Of a stretch of 64,000 nucleotides of DNA, positions 1 through 27,467 are shown one piece after another. The position numbers and the translations under genes were made by a program. Below the pieces are notes generated by a model. It was given only the letters and a program-made list of their open reading frames with translations, did not search any database and was not told where the DNA came from. Origin of the DNA: Chrysaora quinquecirrha (Eukaryota; Cnidaria; Scyphozoa; Semaeostomeae; Pelagiidae); the NCBI GenBank assembly GCA_014526335.1, contig JACTAT010000010.1:4318913-4382912 (forward strand), read 5' to 3'. The first letter of the stretch is position 1. Each line of letters begins with the position of its first letter.

Positions 1-90
1 CCTTCCTGACCTGACCTGACCTGATCGGACTAAACCTGACCTGACCTGACCTGACATGACCTGACCTGACCTGACTCGATCTGACTCGGC
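1..90. repeat. CCTGA pentanucleotide microsatellite
   Basis: The first ~90 bases are a slightly impure run of the pentamer cctga/ctgac. It lies in the intron just upstream of the first visible phosphate-transporter exon and stops about 30 bases before that exon's acceptor site. Confidence 0.9.
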
Positions 91-119
91 GAACTTGATT
101 TTGAACCTTTTCTTTGCAG

Positions 120-2331
120 TAATGCCATTGGTCCTGTCATATCAATATGGATAATATACAGAACAGGATTAGTTCAAAGCAAAGTTGCAACTCCAATCTG
201 GATTCTACTTTACGGTGGCGTAGGCATTGTTATAGGATTATTTCTGTGGGGAAGAAGAGTCATAGAGACCATTGGAGAGAATCTCACACCCGTTACTCCT
301 ACAAGGTAATATGCCGTGGTTACTGTTCATTGCTACCTCTTTATTTACCTTGACTCTGGTTGGGTAACCGCCGTGGCTGAGGCTCGATTATAGACGTGAC
401 TCAGCTCGTTGACACAGCAGTATTAGGCTACGACTTCACAGCGTCTTGTTAGAGAAGTGGAGCTCTTTATTGAGGACAAGGGAAGGGAAAGCGTTTAGAG
501 ACGTGAGCTTAGGGCTAGGGTTTTTGAGAAGCTTCACTCCAGTAAGCTAATTGGCAAAGGCTTATGGGGCTTATGATTTGCCTTTTGAGTTGTTTGCTTA
601 TGTTCAAATCTTTTGCATCTACTGTTTAATGGTTTAAATTTCATTTACTTTTTATTTTTTCCCAGTGGGTTCTCGATTGAAATTGGCTCAGCCTTGACTG
701 TATTGATAGCATCTAATTTGGGCATCCCTGTGTCAACGACTCATTGCAAAGTTGGCTCCGTCGTTTTTACTGGTCGGGTACGATCACGTGATGTCGTAGA
801 TTGGTCGCTATTTGGTAATATTGTTCTTTCATGGGTAGTGACAATGCCTATAACAGGTGAGCCATTTCTTTATCCTTGACTAATATATGCGAACTATTTT
901 GTTTAGCATTATTGATACTAATCCATCGAAACATCAAATCATTAACCAAGTTTTGTCTATACTGAAATTAGGCTTGTCTTTTGAACCGGAGGCTTTGTCA
1001 AGAATGTTGCTTCTAAAGCAAGGCTAATGTTGGCATTGAGCACACAACCCTGTAAAACTCTCATATCGCAGTCCCGTACCGCATGCTATGTGAAGTGTAA
1101 ACCTAACAACAGTTTTCCAGTGCAGAGGTACTAAAAATTTTTCAAAGCTGTTTGGAAAATGCCAAAATGGCATGTTGGTTGTCCGAAAGTGCCGACAGTC
1201 CCCGACAGTTTATCAAAATATCTGAAAATGTAAGTGCCGACGGGGGGGCTAGCTGAAGTTCTGAAGGGGCTCCTGCCCCCCTATGCCCCCGCTGGTAGCG
1301 CCATCCTCGGAGCACAGTCAGAACTAGTTGATGACTGCTAATCGGCGATTTTTTGAAACTAATGTATCCCAACTAACTTGTTGACATAAGCGCTCTTGCC
1401 ACCAGTTGGTAACTAGTTCCTTTTTGACGCCAACTAGTCGGCGCACAGTTCCAGAAACTTGGACATGTTCTACTTCTGCGATTAGCTGACAACTGATTCC
1501 GTCTGTCGCAGTCGACCTGAGCGCTCTTGCGACCGTGATCGTATCCTATAAGTTCGGACTAGTTGTTGACATGTCGATATAAGTTAGTACTTACTACTGT
1601 TCATCGTATTGAGGTCGATATAGCCCTAGCTTTGGACTTGGTACATACGTTATCGCTATTGAATTGAATTGCTCATTTCCTTTCGTAAGTGGAGTCCAAG
1701 TTTTGTCTTGTTTTGGGCAATGTTTTGTCTTCATTATGAATAGTATAACCAGAAGCTTTAACATTATGATTACAAAACAAACGAAAGATGACAATTGTTT
1801 CTTTATTGACTGTATATTCCACTGTACTTTCCAACAGTCATCATCAGTTTTGTCTTCAGGATTTCTAAAGAATCCAACTGAGTGTAATTTTTGTCTGAAA
1901 TATGGAAAGTCCTGGTCAAAATCGTGTGGGAAAGCTTGTTGGTAGCGCTCCCTCCCCCATGTCAATGGTTTTTGTCTCAATGACAGGCCATGATTGGAGC
2001 TGTAAGTTACGTTCAGATCATAATCAAACATTTAATAAAACTGTTTCTCAGCCAATTACCGACAAGAATTCTGGGATTGTAGACTAGACTTACCACATGA
2101 GTCGTAGTTATGGCTATTAAATTGAATTGCTGGGCGCTTAAAACTAAGCGAACAACAACAGCATTAATTCAATTCGATGTAAGCGAAAGTTATGGACTTG
2201 GGAATCAAGTCTAACTGTAGACTCTGTTCAATGTTGATAAGAAAACGACCGACAAGAATTCTGGGAATGTAACCTCTTTTTCAGGTGCGATCTCTGCTGG
2301 TGTTTATGCGGCGATAGTGGCAGCACTATAG
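120..2331 (+). CDS. SLC20A: Sodium-dependent phosphate transporter (PiT/SLC20), C-terminal exons, 5' part outside window
   Basis: Membrane sodium/inorganic phosphate symporter of the PiT family (vertebrate SLC20A1/2). Three exons are visible: 120-305, 666-856 and 2285-2331, each with AG acceptor and GT donor, and their codon phases join (AG|T for Ser, G|GT for Gly). The first begins [13 protein letters not shown], the C-terminal copy of the PiT signature region, and continues with GGVGIVIGL and the motif [17 protein letters not shown]. The second holds [19 protein letters not shown] and [13 protein letters not shown], the most conserved C-terminal signature of the family. The last exon adds a short hydrophobic tail and the stop TAG at 2329-2331. 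The N-terminal half, including the first signature and the large cytoplasmic loop, lies left of the window. SLC20A1 and SLC20A2 cannot be told apart here. The identification is firm from motif order; the last short exon is less certain because it is only 47 bases. Confidence 0.93.
1110..1560. repeat. Dispersed repeat in SLC20 last intron (family also at 29.85 and 37.1 kb)
   Basis: The stretch around 1325-1550 (ctagttgatgactgctaatc ... gagcgctcttgcgaccg) recurs in the same orientation at about 29850-30085 and in the opposite orientation at about 37085-37560. Shared words are 'gagcgctcttgcgacc' and 'tttttgacg'. The left part (1140-1310) contains G/C-rich runs of the kind seen again near 6650. 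No coding potential is supported. Confidence 0.6.
1590..2245. repeat. Dispersed MITE-like repeat (GTCGTAGTTAT...GAATTGAATTGCT)
   Basis: The words 'gagtcgtagttatggctatt' and 'aaattgaattgctg' at 2098-2130 recur near 3150 (diverged), 26208, 27755 and, reversed, 28070. Related words occur at about 1655-1672. This looks like an old non-autonomous mobile element inside the last SLC20 intron. The 145-codon minus-strand ORF inside it (1594-2031) has no recognisable domain. Confidence 0.5.
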
Positions 2332-5300
2332 CATCTGAAACCAGCTCTGAAAACTTTGCAGAGTTTTATAAAATGGATGAAAAACTGTGATTTGAATGTT
2401 TTTATCAATACTAGTGTACAGAAGAAATTATACATTAACCTTGTGTCCCTGTGGTTTAGGGAAATTGTGAACTCACGTGATACGTCTTACTAAACCAGTC
2501 TCGTTTAGATAAAGCTGTTTTAACTTTGTAACGAATGAATATATTATAACTCTACGAAATTTTAATCCGAAAATCACGTTATATCCGTCTATAAATTAAT
2601 ATATAGATACACTGTATTTTTTATGGATATTTTGTATACGGTATACTAATTTGTTTGCGATAGTGCACCCCCTGACAATCAGCAGATATATAATAATTTT
2701 CACTGTATGACAAGTATCTTGAGGGGGTGTTGTTTTTAACTCTAAATTTCATCAGTCATGTAATTTTTATTGGCCTTTGCTTCCCAACAAGCCAATGGCG
2801 TAGACAGAGGACAAAAAGCAAATGGGGCAAAAAGGCGTGGTCAAAGAAAAATCTATCGTAGTATCCTATGACGTTGGTACATCATATTTTGGGTATATAT
2901 CGTAGAAATAGGCATATACCGAACCTATGTCGGTGATGATTGATGGGGCGAGTGCCCTCCGTGTCCCCACTGGGCTCCGCCAAAGCCAGGTTTTAATGCA
3001 ACTCAACTTTTAAATGATTGGGAATAAGGTTGTTTATACTACGCCTGGCTCGAACTCAAAACTTCGAGCTGGGTCGGAATGATACTGTGTGAGGGTTAGT
3101 ATTTTGTAAAATTCCAACATCCTCCATCCTAGCATAGACTTATTACACGAGTCTCAGTTCCGCTCATGAAATCTAGACTAACAACAACAGCAATTCGCTA
3201 CACTGAGACTCATATCTGACAATGTTCAAAAGCAGCCGGTCAAGTCTGTTTTAGATTAAAGTTGTATTCCAAATTCCAATGTTTTAATCAAAGTAGCATT
3301 CGCCATTTGATTTTGCTGCTCACTGATCTAACGAATGATGTGCTCATCCTTCGCACATAAAATCGAATCGCAATAAAAGTTGGAGGACATTAATAAACCT
3401 GTAAAATTGCAGCAAATTAAGTGCTGCAATTTGATTGGCTACGCCAATGTTTTGGCGAAAAGTTGCCTCTTTTTTGCATGCGAAAAAGCCATGGGTCCCA
3501 GGTTGAGCAGCTAACCAACAACAACAACAACTAGATGGTAGCTACAACAACTGGGACTCGTGGTAGTCCTTACGTTCATAAGTCTAATCCTTACACACCA
3601 AATATTTTAAGCATTGTTGTGTTACGATTGATCGATATTTACTTCAAGTCACAAAATTTAAGTAAATGATGTTTGTATATCAAAAATGATAATATATATG
3701 ATCAATGAAATTAAATTCATGCTCACTTGACTTGGAAGGTAGCGTTAAGCTGAAAAAGTTTCTCTAAATTGATCAGAGTTAACCCCCTGGCAATATATCG
3801 TTTTATGATTTTTACCATTGACTCTTGTGATTATTGTGGGGGTAACAGTTTTAAACACACGAAACCATACCCTGTCTGTTCTTCTTGTTTTATTGAAATG
3901 AGTCCAACACGTCAAACAGGAAAAATATTGTTATTTTTTTTATCATAATGAGGTAGACGACGCTGTCAAGGTGTGATTTGCGTAAAATTGCGAATGTTTT
4001 TCCTGCTTGAGAACAATTGGCGGAAACGTGCTTGAATTGGGCAAAACGACGAGCGAAGCATCTTATCGCTGGAGTGCGAGTTAGCAAGTAAACTTAATTT
4101 TGCAAGATCTGTCTGCTTTTATGTTTACCACGCCAACCATCTATTTTTAGCCTACGTTTAGCGTAAGCCTGCATTTTACCTTGTCGACGTCGCTTTGAGA
4201 AAGCGTATATTCTGCACTACGCAGTATAACATGCTTAAGTTGAAACTGCTTTTTGCGTAACCCCAAAACCATCATCTGCGCGATATAAGCACTCCTAGCC
4301 CAGAGAAGAGATACGGTCTCGTCCGAGAAGCAATTCATTCCTTGGAATCTCGTACACCCTCAGCTGGAACCTCTATTGTTTTCGTAGGAATCTTGCAAGA
4401 ATCCTTTTGTTTCAATAGGAATCTCGTATGCTTTTTCGAGGTGTGAAATTTGAATGTCCTTTGGTCTCTGAAAGCTTGAAAAAGGGTCCAAGAAAGGGAG
4501 GAAAGGAGGGAAACGTGAAGGCATTGAAGTTGGGGTAAACATTATTCGTAGTCTTCTAGTGTTCAACTCCCAACGAAGGGCAATTCACTCCTTGAAAATC
4601 TCGTACACTCTAGCCGTAAATTATATTGATTTCACAGAAATCCCTTTTTGATAAAATTAAATTTTAGAAGATTCATTGCTTGAAACTGGCGATATCTAAC
4701 AATTGAATAGCTTAGCTTTCTGATCAATTGACTAACTCTTAGACATTCATATGTACATAATAAGAATGATATGATTCAAAGGATTACAGAAAAAATGCAC
4801 TGCTATACTATGAATGTCTTTTGTTTTGAGTCTGCATCATCTTGAACTTTAATTTCCATTATATTTACCTATTTATAATAGTTATTGGTCAGTTTCTAGA
4901 AAATTGTCATAAGCCGATACGTGCTATTCCGATAAGCTTCACAAGGATTCCGCTGATGCTTGAAATACAAAATTTGTGTTTCATAGAAATCTGTCACCAC
5001 GCCGTTCGTCAATTATGATAGCTGAATGCATCATGTTGCTCTTGAACCGAACAATTCTTAACCAGAAAAGAAATTCTTCGACTATGTCAAAGTCTTCGTT
5101 ATATCTAATCGAGATCTAGTTCTTAGATTTACATAGTTTTAGCAAACAAATGTCATTATTTACGGAGTCGCTGAATTGAAAATCTGCTTTTGCCATAAAT
5201 CAGTTAATTAGTTTAATAGGAATTTACTTTATGAAAGAACTAACTCGACGAAGCAGCTATCTAGAAAGTGACTCCTTTGATAGTTCTTGCCCTGTTGATT

Positions 5301-6887
5301 TGCTTCTTAACAATACATTTCTTATGAATGAAATTCAAATCAGCTAATGTTGACAATAGATCATTAGAAACTTAAAAATAACTTAGTACTTGAAATGTTT
5401 AAAGATAATCATACTGGCAAGCTTCTAGATATAGTTTATGACGATTACTTGCAGACACAGTTAGTTTCTCATTAGATTTGAGAAATGCATTAATCTCGTT
5501 CGCAGTTTCAGAACAGAACATTACAATGTTGAGAATACAATAAATTTGGCTAATTAATAGGAAAGATCTTGCAAGATTGTCAATTGTGAAATTCTTGATT
5601 TTCAATCGTTTTTGTTGTCAGTGCAATAGTCTTTTAACAAAACTGCCATCTTCAGGGATTACAGAATTTTAACTAAGTGAAAGGTAATGGTTGACATTGA
5701 GTAATCCCGTTGCTGCCATTTAAACGTTTTTTGAGTCAAGCAATTCATCAAGTACTTGTCTGTTGAATTTCAAGCTTCATTTACACGAATCATATTCAGC
5801 ATATACAATCTATTTTGCAAATAAATTGATCTGTGTTCCTAATCAGAAACACATCTGTTTTCTGGACCTATATACCAATACCTGTGTATCTTAGTTTCTC
5901 AGTATTTGAAATATTGCACCCTAGTGAATTTCATTGATTGGCTCAAATTGCAAAAGCGTTCTTTCTACAACCTGTTATCCTTAGCATCACAATAATTTCT
6001 AGGGCTTAGATTGTTAGATGGATTTACTTTAATTGCATTCAACGAAGAATCAACAGAGTATTTGTATAGGAAAGATTCCAGAATGAAAGATGCATCTGGC
6101 GCTTCAACAATAGTTGAGATTTAACTTATTCTTCTATCAGAGAAACATTTTAATGATCACTGAGTAACGAGGGGGGAACTTCTCTATAGAAGGGATGGTG
6201 CACATGTGCAATCATGGGTTGTGGGGTATTTGGGGATTTTTCGTTTGTCGTTGCCCTCTACTACAACTTAACGTTTTGTGATTATTAGCCTAGATAATAG
6301 GTTGTTGCGGGTCTGTCTTTTAGGGTAAACTTGTTACCATAGTGGTGATTTCAAAAAGCATTAAGAAGGGGGGGCTCCAGCGTCAATGTCATACCCTTAC
6401 ATGAGAAGGTGTGGTTCTTTGCGACCACGCCCATGTTTCATCGGTGCAAATATGATAGCCTAGAAAAAAGGATACACGCTATAGCAATATGCACCATAGG
6501 AATCGAAACAACTCGAACATGTTCTAGGGAAAAGGGAATTTACCGCTGATGTAAAATGTAAAGTCTTCGTCAAGATCTTTGAAAATAAAGCATATCTAGA
6601 ATCGGGTAGATTTTTAAAATGTCGGTCAGAGCAAAGAGTGTCTTTGGGGGGCAGTGCCCCCAAAGTCATACATAATTTTAACAAGGAGGGAGGGCTCCGC
6701 CCCCTGAGCACCCCTTGAGATAACCTCTGCTTGTTGCCCTTAACGCGGTTGATATCGTTGAAAAAGTAAATATGACTTAATATGAAGGTAATTGGTACTA
6801 GCTACCGGTACCATTACCGAGTACTAGTTTTGTGTGATTTGCTTCTGGGCTCAAAATACGTTGTGTCATATCTTGTATTTTCAACAG
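2332..6887. other. SLC20 3' flank and upstream part of the Boule-like gene; no exon recognised
   Basis: No convincing exon was found in these 4.5 kb. It should contain the 3' UTR of the SLC20 gene and the missing 5' exons of the Boule-like gene, including the start codon and the first beta strand of its RRM, but I could not place them. A G/C-rich repeat tail lies around 6355-6715, and a copy of the CGTAGTTAT-type dispersed repeat around 3140-3235. Confidence 0.5.
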
Positions 6888-9800
6888 GCAAGCGCAACTG
6901 ATTTGGCTGAGTTTTTCAAGAAGTTTGGAACAGTATTGGAAGGGAAAGTCGTTCTTGATAACAATGGCAATTCTAGAAGGTAAGGCGAATTCTATCGACC
7001 GAGGTTACCCTTAGCCTTGCAGCACAGATCGTTTCTGCTTCAGTTTTGAGCTGAATTGAGGGCCGTTTCGCGATTCCAGGGAACACAGGAACATGCGAAA
7101 TGTATCCATGGAACTAGAGAACACGGCAAAAATTAAAGGGAACAAAGAGACATTGGGAACACGGATGATCTGGTGAAGTTCTTCCTATCAATCCGCTAGG
7201 CTATCAGTCTGCAAGATAATCCTACAAAACTCCAGGGAACAAGGGGATTTTCTCAAGGGAACAGGGGAACATGTAACCCCTAAATGACCCCCTGAAACGG
7301 TTTCGTTTGGCGCCCAGCAATTCAGGCAAGATTTTTCGCGATTTCGCGTTTTGTGTAACAAAGTCGGAATGCTAATAATTTGCCCCAGCTCTTGCATTAA
7401 TGGCTTGTTTAGCACTAAATAAATAGTTCGGATATTTAGTTTTGAAAAACCTTGAATGCCAGGAAGAAGCATTCTGTCTGACCCCTATCTTCATTTCCCA
7501 AAACAAGCCCCCTGTGGTTGTCTTTCCTCTTACCCCTTCCTAGCATTATCTTGCTAGTTATGCCGACACTGGGTGAGCTCATTTTGACGTCAAATTGCGC
7601 GTTTCCTTGTTCCTTGTTGTTCTTAGTCAAAATTAATGTTTATCTTTATTTAGATTTGGATTCATCACTTTTGCAACAAACGAAGACGTAAAAAGAGTTC
7701 TGAGTCATGGAATTATTTACTTCAGAGGAAAACAGATCAACACTGGCCCTGCTGTCAAGCGAATGGTAGGCAGATATATACACGTTTTCTTTATAAGAAA
7801 CTGGCTTACAAGAACACCAGATCTAGACACCCATAAAATTTAAGAAAATCATAGAAATTTGGATAAGGTGAAGTTGGAGGTTAAATGGTATATTTAGCGC
7901 CAGTCGCTAGTGTCTCCGTCGTAGGTTAACTAGTCGAGACCTGGCTTTGACGCTACCGCAGCTGGGGCTCGAACCCTGACCTCGCTGAGCTACTGACACA
8001 ACGACGCTACAGCATCTTCAACAAAATTGCTACATTAAGATAGTTAAGACTAGAAGCCTGATCTATTCAAACTTTTTCAGAACTGGAGAATAACGACATT
8101 CATAACCAAAGTTTCCAATATATTCTGGAACATTCTGATTCTTTCATCTCTGTTCCCCTTTTTCCTGTTAGAAACTTTAAGTAGTAAACTAAAGTATTAG
8201 CTATTTTTCTTCATCTGCATCTAATACATAAAATGAGGTCCAAAAAATGCGGATTTTTGAACCAAAGTGGAAGAGAGTTGCCCAAGCTTTCTTAATACTT
8301 CAAAGCTTTTGTCTTCAAATGTCTAACAGCAATCTCAGTTCCATCATAGTTAACTCTTTATCTCTTGAACTAACTATTTATATTTATTTTCTATTAACTA
8401 TGTCTCCTTTTTCTTCTGATTCTAGATTTGTGAAGAGGCACCAACTTCGTCAGTTTCATTTCACGAAAACAGCTTACCTTCCCCTGTACAATGCTTAGGA
8501 CAGCATACCACCAAACAGGTAACGTATAGTCTGAGCTATACAAAACTTAAGTGGAAAATATCGCTGTCTTAGCTGCCTTAGCTTTGTAGCTACTAACTTC
8601 TTTCTAACGACTTTTGTAGGAAGATTGCACAGAATAATCAGTCTGTATAAAAATACCTTTTATCCAATTTGCATTTCATGTTCATCGAATATTTTTCTCT
8701 TTTTTCAAGGTTTACTGTTTGCAACAAATACCTGAACCGATCACGCCGCCAGTTTCGCCATCAACGCCACTATCACCGCCGGCGGTTTTCTTCAGAATCG
8801 ACCAAACTTCACCAAAGGTAGTTACAGCTTCATCCATTTTAATTCATTATATCAAAGCATTTATTGTGATTATAAAGAGTATATCACAATCACCCATTTT
8901 CAGTACCAAAATAAGGGGTTGTTTTGTTCCCTGGTTCAGTCGCACAGTACTGAACTTGGTGCTCTCTTCGACCTGGACTGCCTGACCATATTCATGGCTT
9001 GACCAGAGAGCCGACGAGGTTTCCATTGAGTTTAAGAGCTCAATAAGTTTTTGAGTTAACTCTCTAAATCATATGGCTCAAGACTCTCCTGCCGTTTTAT
9101 CTGTAATTCGGTTGTGTTGAGACTTCTTCAGACTCAGTAGCATGCATATTTTATTTATGAATATTTTCGTGAATGGCAAACACTACGATAAATTTTTCCA
9201 CAAGTTGCATTCTATTACGCAGTTCGAACCAGGACTGTATATTCAGACAGAGAGCCAACGACGTTTCACTGGGCTAAAAAGCTCAGTGAAATCGTTGAGT
9301 AATGTAACTCTCCAAGTCTCTAAGTTATTACTCTTAGGTGCCTAATTGCTGGGGGTCGGAATAGGCGGGGGTTGGAACTACCGTCAGGATCTAATGGGCA
9401 GGGGATCGGAATAAACGGGGGATCGGACTTTGTTTGACGAGCTTTGTCTGGAAGCTGCTGAAACGCAAAGCAAGGGGCCCTATAGTGCTTATAGGCTAAG
9501 AAAATCCATAGTTCTAGCGAACAAATTGAGTGTACAAGTGAAAATTTCGCACCAATAACGTCAGAGTAATATTAGTGAAAAATATCAACATCAATATTAA
9601 TGCAAACTTAATAAGCGGGGTGGTCTAAATAAGAGTAGGAGCTTGGAAATTTTTCAAAAAATTAATTAGCCTGGGAACGACAATTAGGCAACTAAGTGTA
9701 TATGACAATATAAACACTTCTAATTTCTCATTTCAGAATATCCTACCAAGTCTGCCAATATCTCCTGTCCAGCCATTCATGAACATGGTTCCTTGCCTCT

Positions 9801-10036
9801 CAGTTGCCCAATCAAACATCACCAATCGACAGCTGTCATGTCTGAATGTCCCGTATGCTGGTACGGGATTCATCCCCTACAGAGGACCAACTCAGCAGCC
9901 GAACCATCTTATGGCCAATGCGAAGCCTCCTGTACGTCAACCCAGTGTCACATTTCAAGCAACCCCTTCAAACAGGCATATAAACAGACCCGCACCGCTA
10001 AAACTACCAAATATCAACTCTATCGATACTAAATGA
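6888..10036 (+). CDS. BOLL: Boule/DAZ-family RNA-binding protein, last five exons
   Basis: Cytoplasmic RRM protein of the DAZ/Boule family, known in animals for germ-cell mRNA translational control. Exons 6888-6979, 7654-7765, 8426-8518, 8710-8817 and 9737-10036 have consensus splice sites and join in one frame to 234 residues ending at TGA 10034-10036. The first two give the C-terminal three quarters of an RRM: DLAEFFKKFGTV, then the RNP1 motif RRFGFITF, then INTGPAVKRM, which matches the Boule-specific end of the domain (NIGPAIRKQ type). The remaining exons encode a proline-, serine- and glutamine-rich tail without further domains, e.g. PITPPVSPSTPLSPP. The 5' exon with RNP2 and the start codon was not found upstream, so the gene is incomplete here. 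Other RRM families fit less well because of the GPAVKRM ending; the tail itself is not diagnostic. Confidence 0.78.
7866..8020 (-). repeat. tRNA-derived SINE, family A, copy 1
   Basis: Read on the minus strand it carries a Pol III B-box (GGTTCGAGCCC, from gggctcgaaccc near 7965) inside a tRNA-like segment. Three further copies with the same backbone (gtaggttaacta.tcgagacc, gacgctaccg) lie at 16920-17098, 20209-20388 and 37256-37430. This copy is in a Boule-gene intron. Confidence 0.75.
8950..9066 (-). repeat. SINE family B, diverged copy
   Basis: Shares 'gaccagagagccgacgaggtt' style sequence and the gagctcaataa segment with the better copies at 9191-9330 (same strand) and 41450-41580 (opposite strand). 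It lies in the Boule-gene intron before the last exon. Confidence 0.5.
9191..9330 (-). repeat. tRNA-derived SINE, family B
   Basis: On the minus strand it contains a B-box-like GGTTCGAAC (from gttcgaacc near 9221). The flanking words aatttttccacaag and cagagagccaacgacgtttc are mirrored in reverse complement at 41450-41580. Confidence 0.65.
9333..9696. mobile_element. MITE, CTTAGGTGCC family, copy 1
   Basis: Begins ctcttaggtgcctaattgct and ends gacaattaggcaactaag, so the ends are inverted repeats of each other. The interior has the family's G-run/C-run blocks (gcggggg, aataagag). Related elements are at 29461-29842 and 30539-30865, with fragments near 11360, 40000-40345 and 42955-43050. It sits in the intron before the last Boule-gene exon. 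Confidence 0.7.
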
Positions 10037-11947
10037 TTTTATTTGAACTGGACTCGTGGAAAATTTGCTGGCTGATTTTAAACATTATAAAGAAACCTTT
10101 ACTTGTATATTAAGGTCAAAGCTATAATATTACTAATTTAAAAGGAAAAGCTGCTAAAGTTGAAGGCGGTAACATAGGTAACTTCCAAAGATGTGTCATG
10201 GCAGACTATGGTCACCGGGCGGGGCAGTTTGTTGTTGAAAAGGCTAGACGTGCCGCCCAGTTTTTCGAAACCCACCCATTCTACCGATAAACTCTGTTAT
10301 TCGTAGTCGGGCTCGTGGTACCAAAAACAACGAAATTTTATACCCATTTGTACCAATTTCTCAAATATTAAACCCAAATTGACACCTAAGGAAACGCTAA
10401 ATGCGGTGAAAAGGCATTTGCGCTGAAGAAGAAAAGCATTTACTCGATTTGCACCATAAAACGACTCTAAATACAAACAAATTATCAGGTATTTTAAAGC
10501 AATGCATGTCTAAAAGTTTCTACTACACGTGTAAGAGAGACTCTTTATGAAAAATCAACCCATATGTAGGGAAATTGTCACTGAAAGTGTTAACCAATTG
10601 GGCGGCACGTCTAGTATACTGAACAATGGAAGTACCCCACCCACCCCCCGGGCTATGGTCATAGCTACGTGCCTCGTAGTATCCTGAAGTGGGACTGGTA
10701 ACCAGCATATAATTCAAACAATATAGCCATGTACAAGGAGTCAGGACCAGCTAGCACATCGTAGCGTGCGTGCAGCAAAAACTTAGGCGTCCGACTACAT
10801 CAGGAAAGCCAGTACGTAGGTACCCTAATATTTAGACCAAGCGAACTGTATTTTATTTTTGACCCCAAGGAATTATTCCTGTTGGCATATTTAATAATCT
10901 ATTTTTGAACTGCAATTTCATATTTGACTCTCGTAAATTTTTAAAATGATGTGCTTTCCAGTTCTTGAAAGAACTGCAATATTTTTAAAGATCATCTCTT
11001 TAGGATCTGGAGACGTGTTTTTCGCTCTGTGAGGCATTATGACCCATAACTTTACAGATAGCTTTTGGCTTCAATAACTAGATATAGCTGCTAACTTTGC
11101 TACAAACGCTTTAACTTTATTAACCTTAACTAGAGTGAAAGAATTATATTATGAAAACTTTAAAACATGTTTTCTGCCTCGTCAGTCTTTCGGAAGTAAT
11201 GGATGCATATAAGATATAGCAGCAGTGTATGATCTGGATGCATATAGCATATGGGAGGGTGCAGCCACACACGGCGCTCTCGAAACTACCGACCAGGAGG
11301 TACCGCGCGCAACCTTTTAAACTCGCTTCACAGAAAGAAGCCTGTAGCCTACCGGCTGCTTAGGTGCCTAAATTCTGGGGGGTTCGAATAGGCGGGGTTG
11401 GACTAGCATTGCTTAACAAGCAAAAATAAGCAAAATCTGTGGCCTGATGATTTTGAAAAAGTACAACCAAATTTTTTGCTTGACGCACGCAAAAAATGTT
11501 GGACGAGCAATGTTTTTGGACGTGGCCAAACGGTCAAACATTTGCTTGACAAGCAAATTTCAAATGTTGGATCAACACTTTTTGATCGTTTGGCCAGGGC
11601 CTAAGAAGGGTTGTAATAAAATTAAAGGGTTTTTATTTGAATTAGTTTAGAATTTGTTGCTGAATGCAATGCAACAGGCACCATTGTTATGACAATACTT
11701 CGTGCCCCCACTTTGTCACCCGCCCACTGATTCTACGTAATGTAACTTGGTAACTTGGTCAAAGAATACGCATGCGCGTTGGTGTTGTCCGTGTTTGACA
11801 AAAGGAAAATCATTTTCGTTCGTTGTTGTTTCTTCTAGCTGCCATATTTACGAAATGTGTTGATCTACAGTTAGACTAAATATCGTATTTATTCTTGGAT
11901 AAACACAAGAAAATTTACTCGCTTTTTCAGGCAGATCATTCAGGATT
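10037..11947. other. Boule-like 3' UTR, spacer and calcineurin 5' flank
   Basis: No exon was recognised. Contents: a repeat shared with 17140-17215 (atgcatatagcatat.g, gggtgcagccacacacggcg) at about 11220-11310; a fragment of the CTTAGGTGCC MITE at about 11360-11407; and a diverged copy of the CAAACATTGCTTGA foldback repeat at about 11470-11605. Confidence 0.5.
11766..11779. promoter_or_regulatory. NRF1-like palindrome upstream of calcineurin A
   Basis: The sequence tacgcatgcgcgtt contains the CGCATGCG palindrome that forms the core of the NRF1 (nuclear respiratory factor 1) site common in animal housekeeping promoters. It is about 170 bases upstream of the calcineurin ATG and upstream of a probable 5'-UTR acceptor (tttttcag at about 11931). 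The role is inferred from motif and position only. Confidence 0.4.

Positions 11948-27467
<15,520 letters not shown>

Noticed and set aside
1594..2031. 145-codon minus-strand ORF
   Set aside because: It overlaps a dispersed repeat inside the SLC20 intron and shows no domain or homologous motif.
6460..6711. 83-codon minus-strand ORF (LRGRSPPSLLKL start)
   Set aside because: Falls in a G/C-rich repeat tail whose style recurs near 1240 and 2945; no domain.
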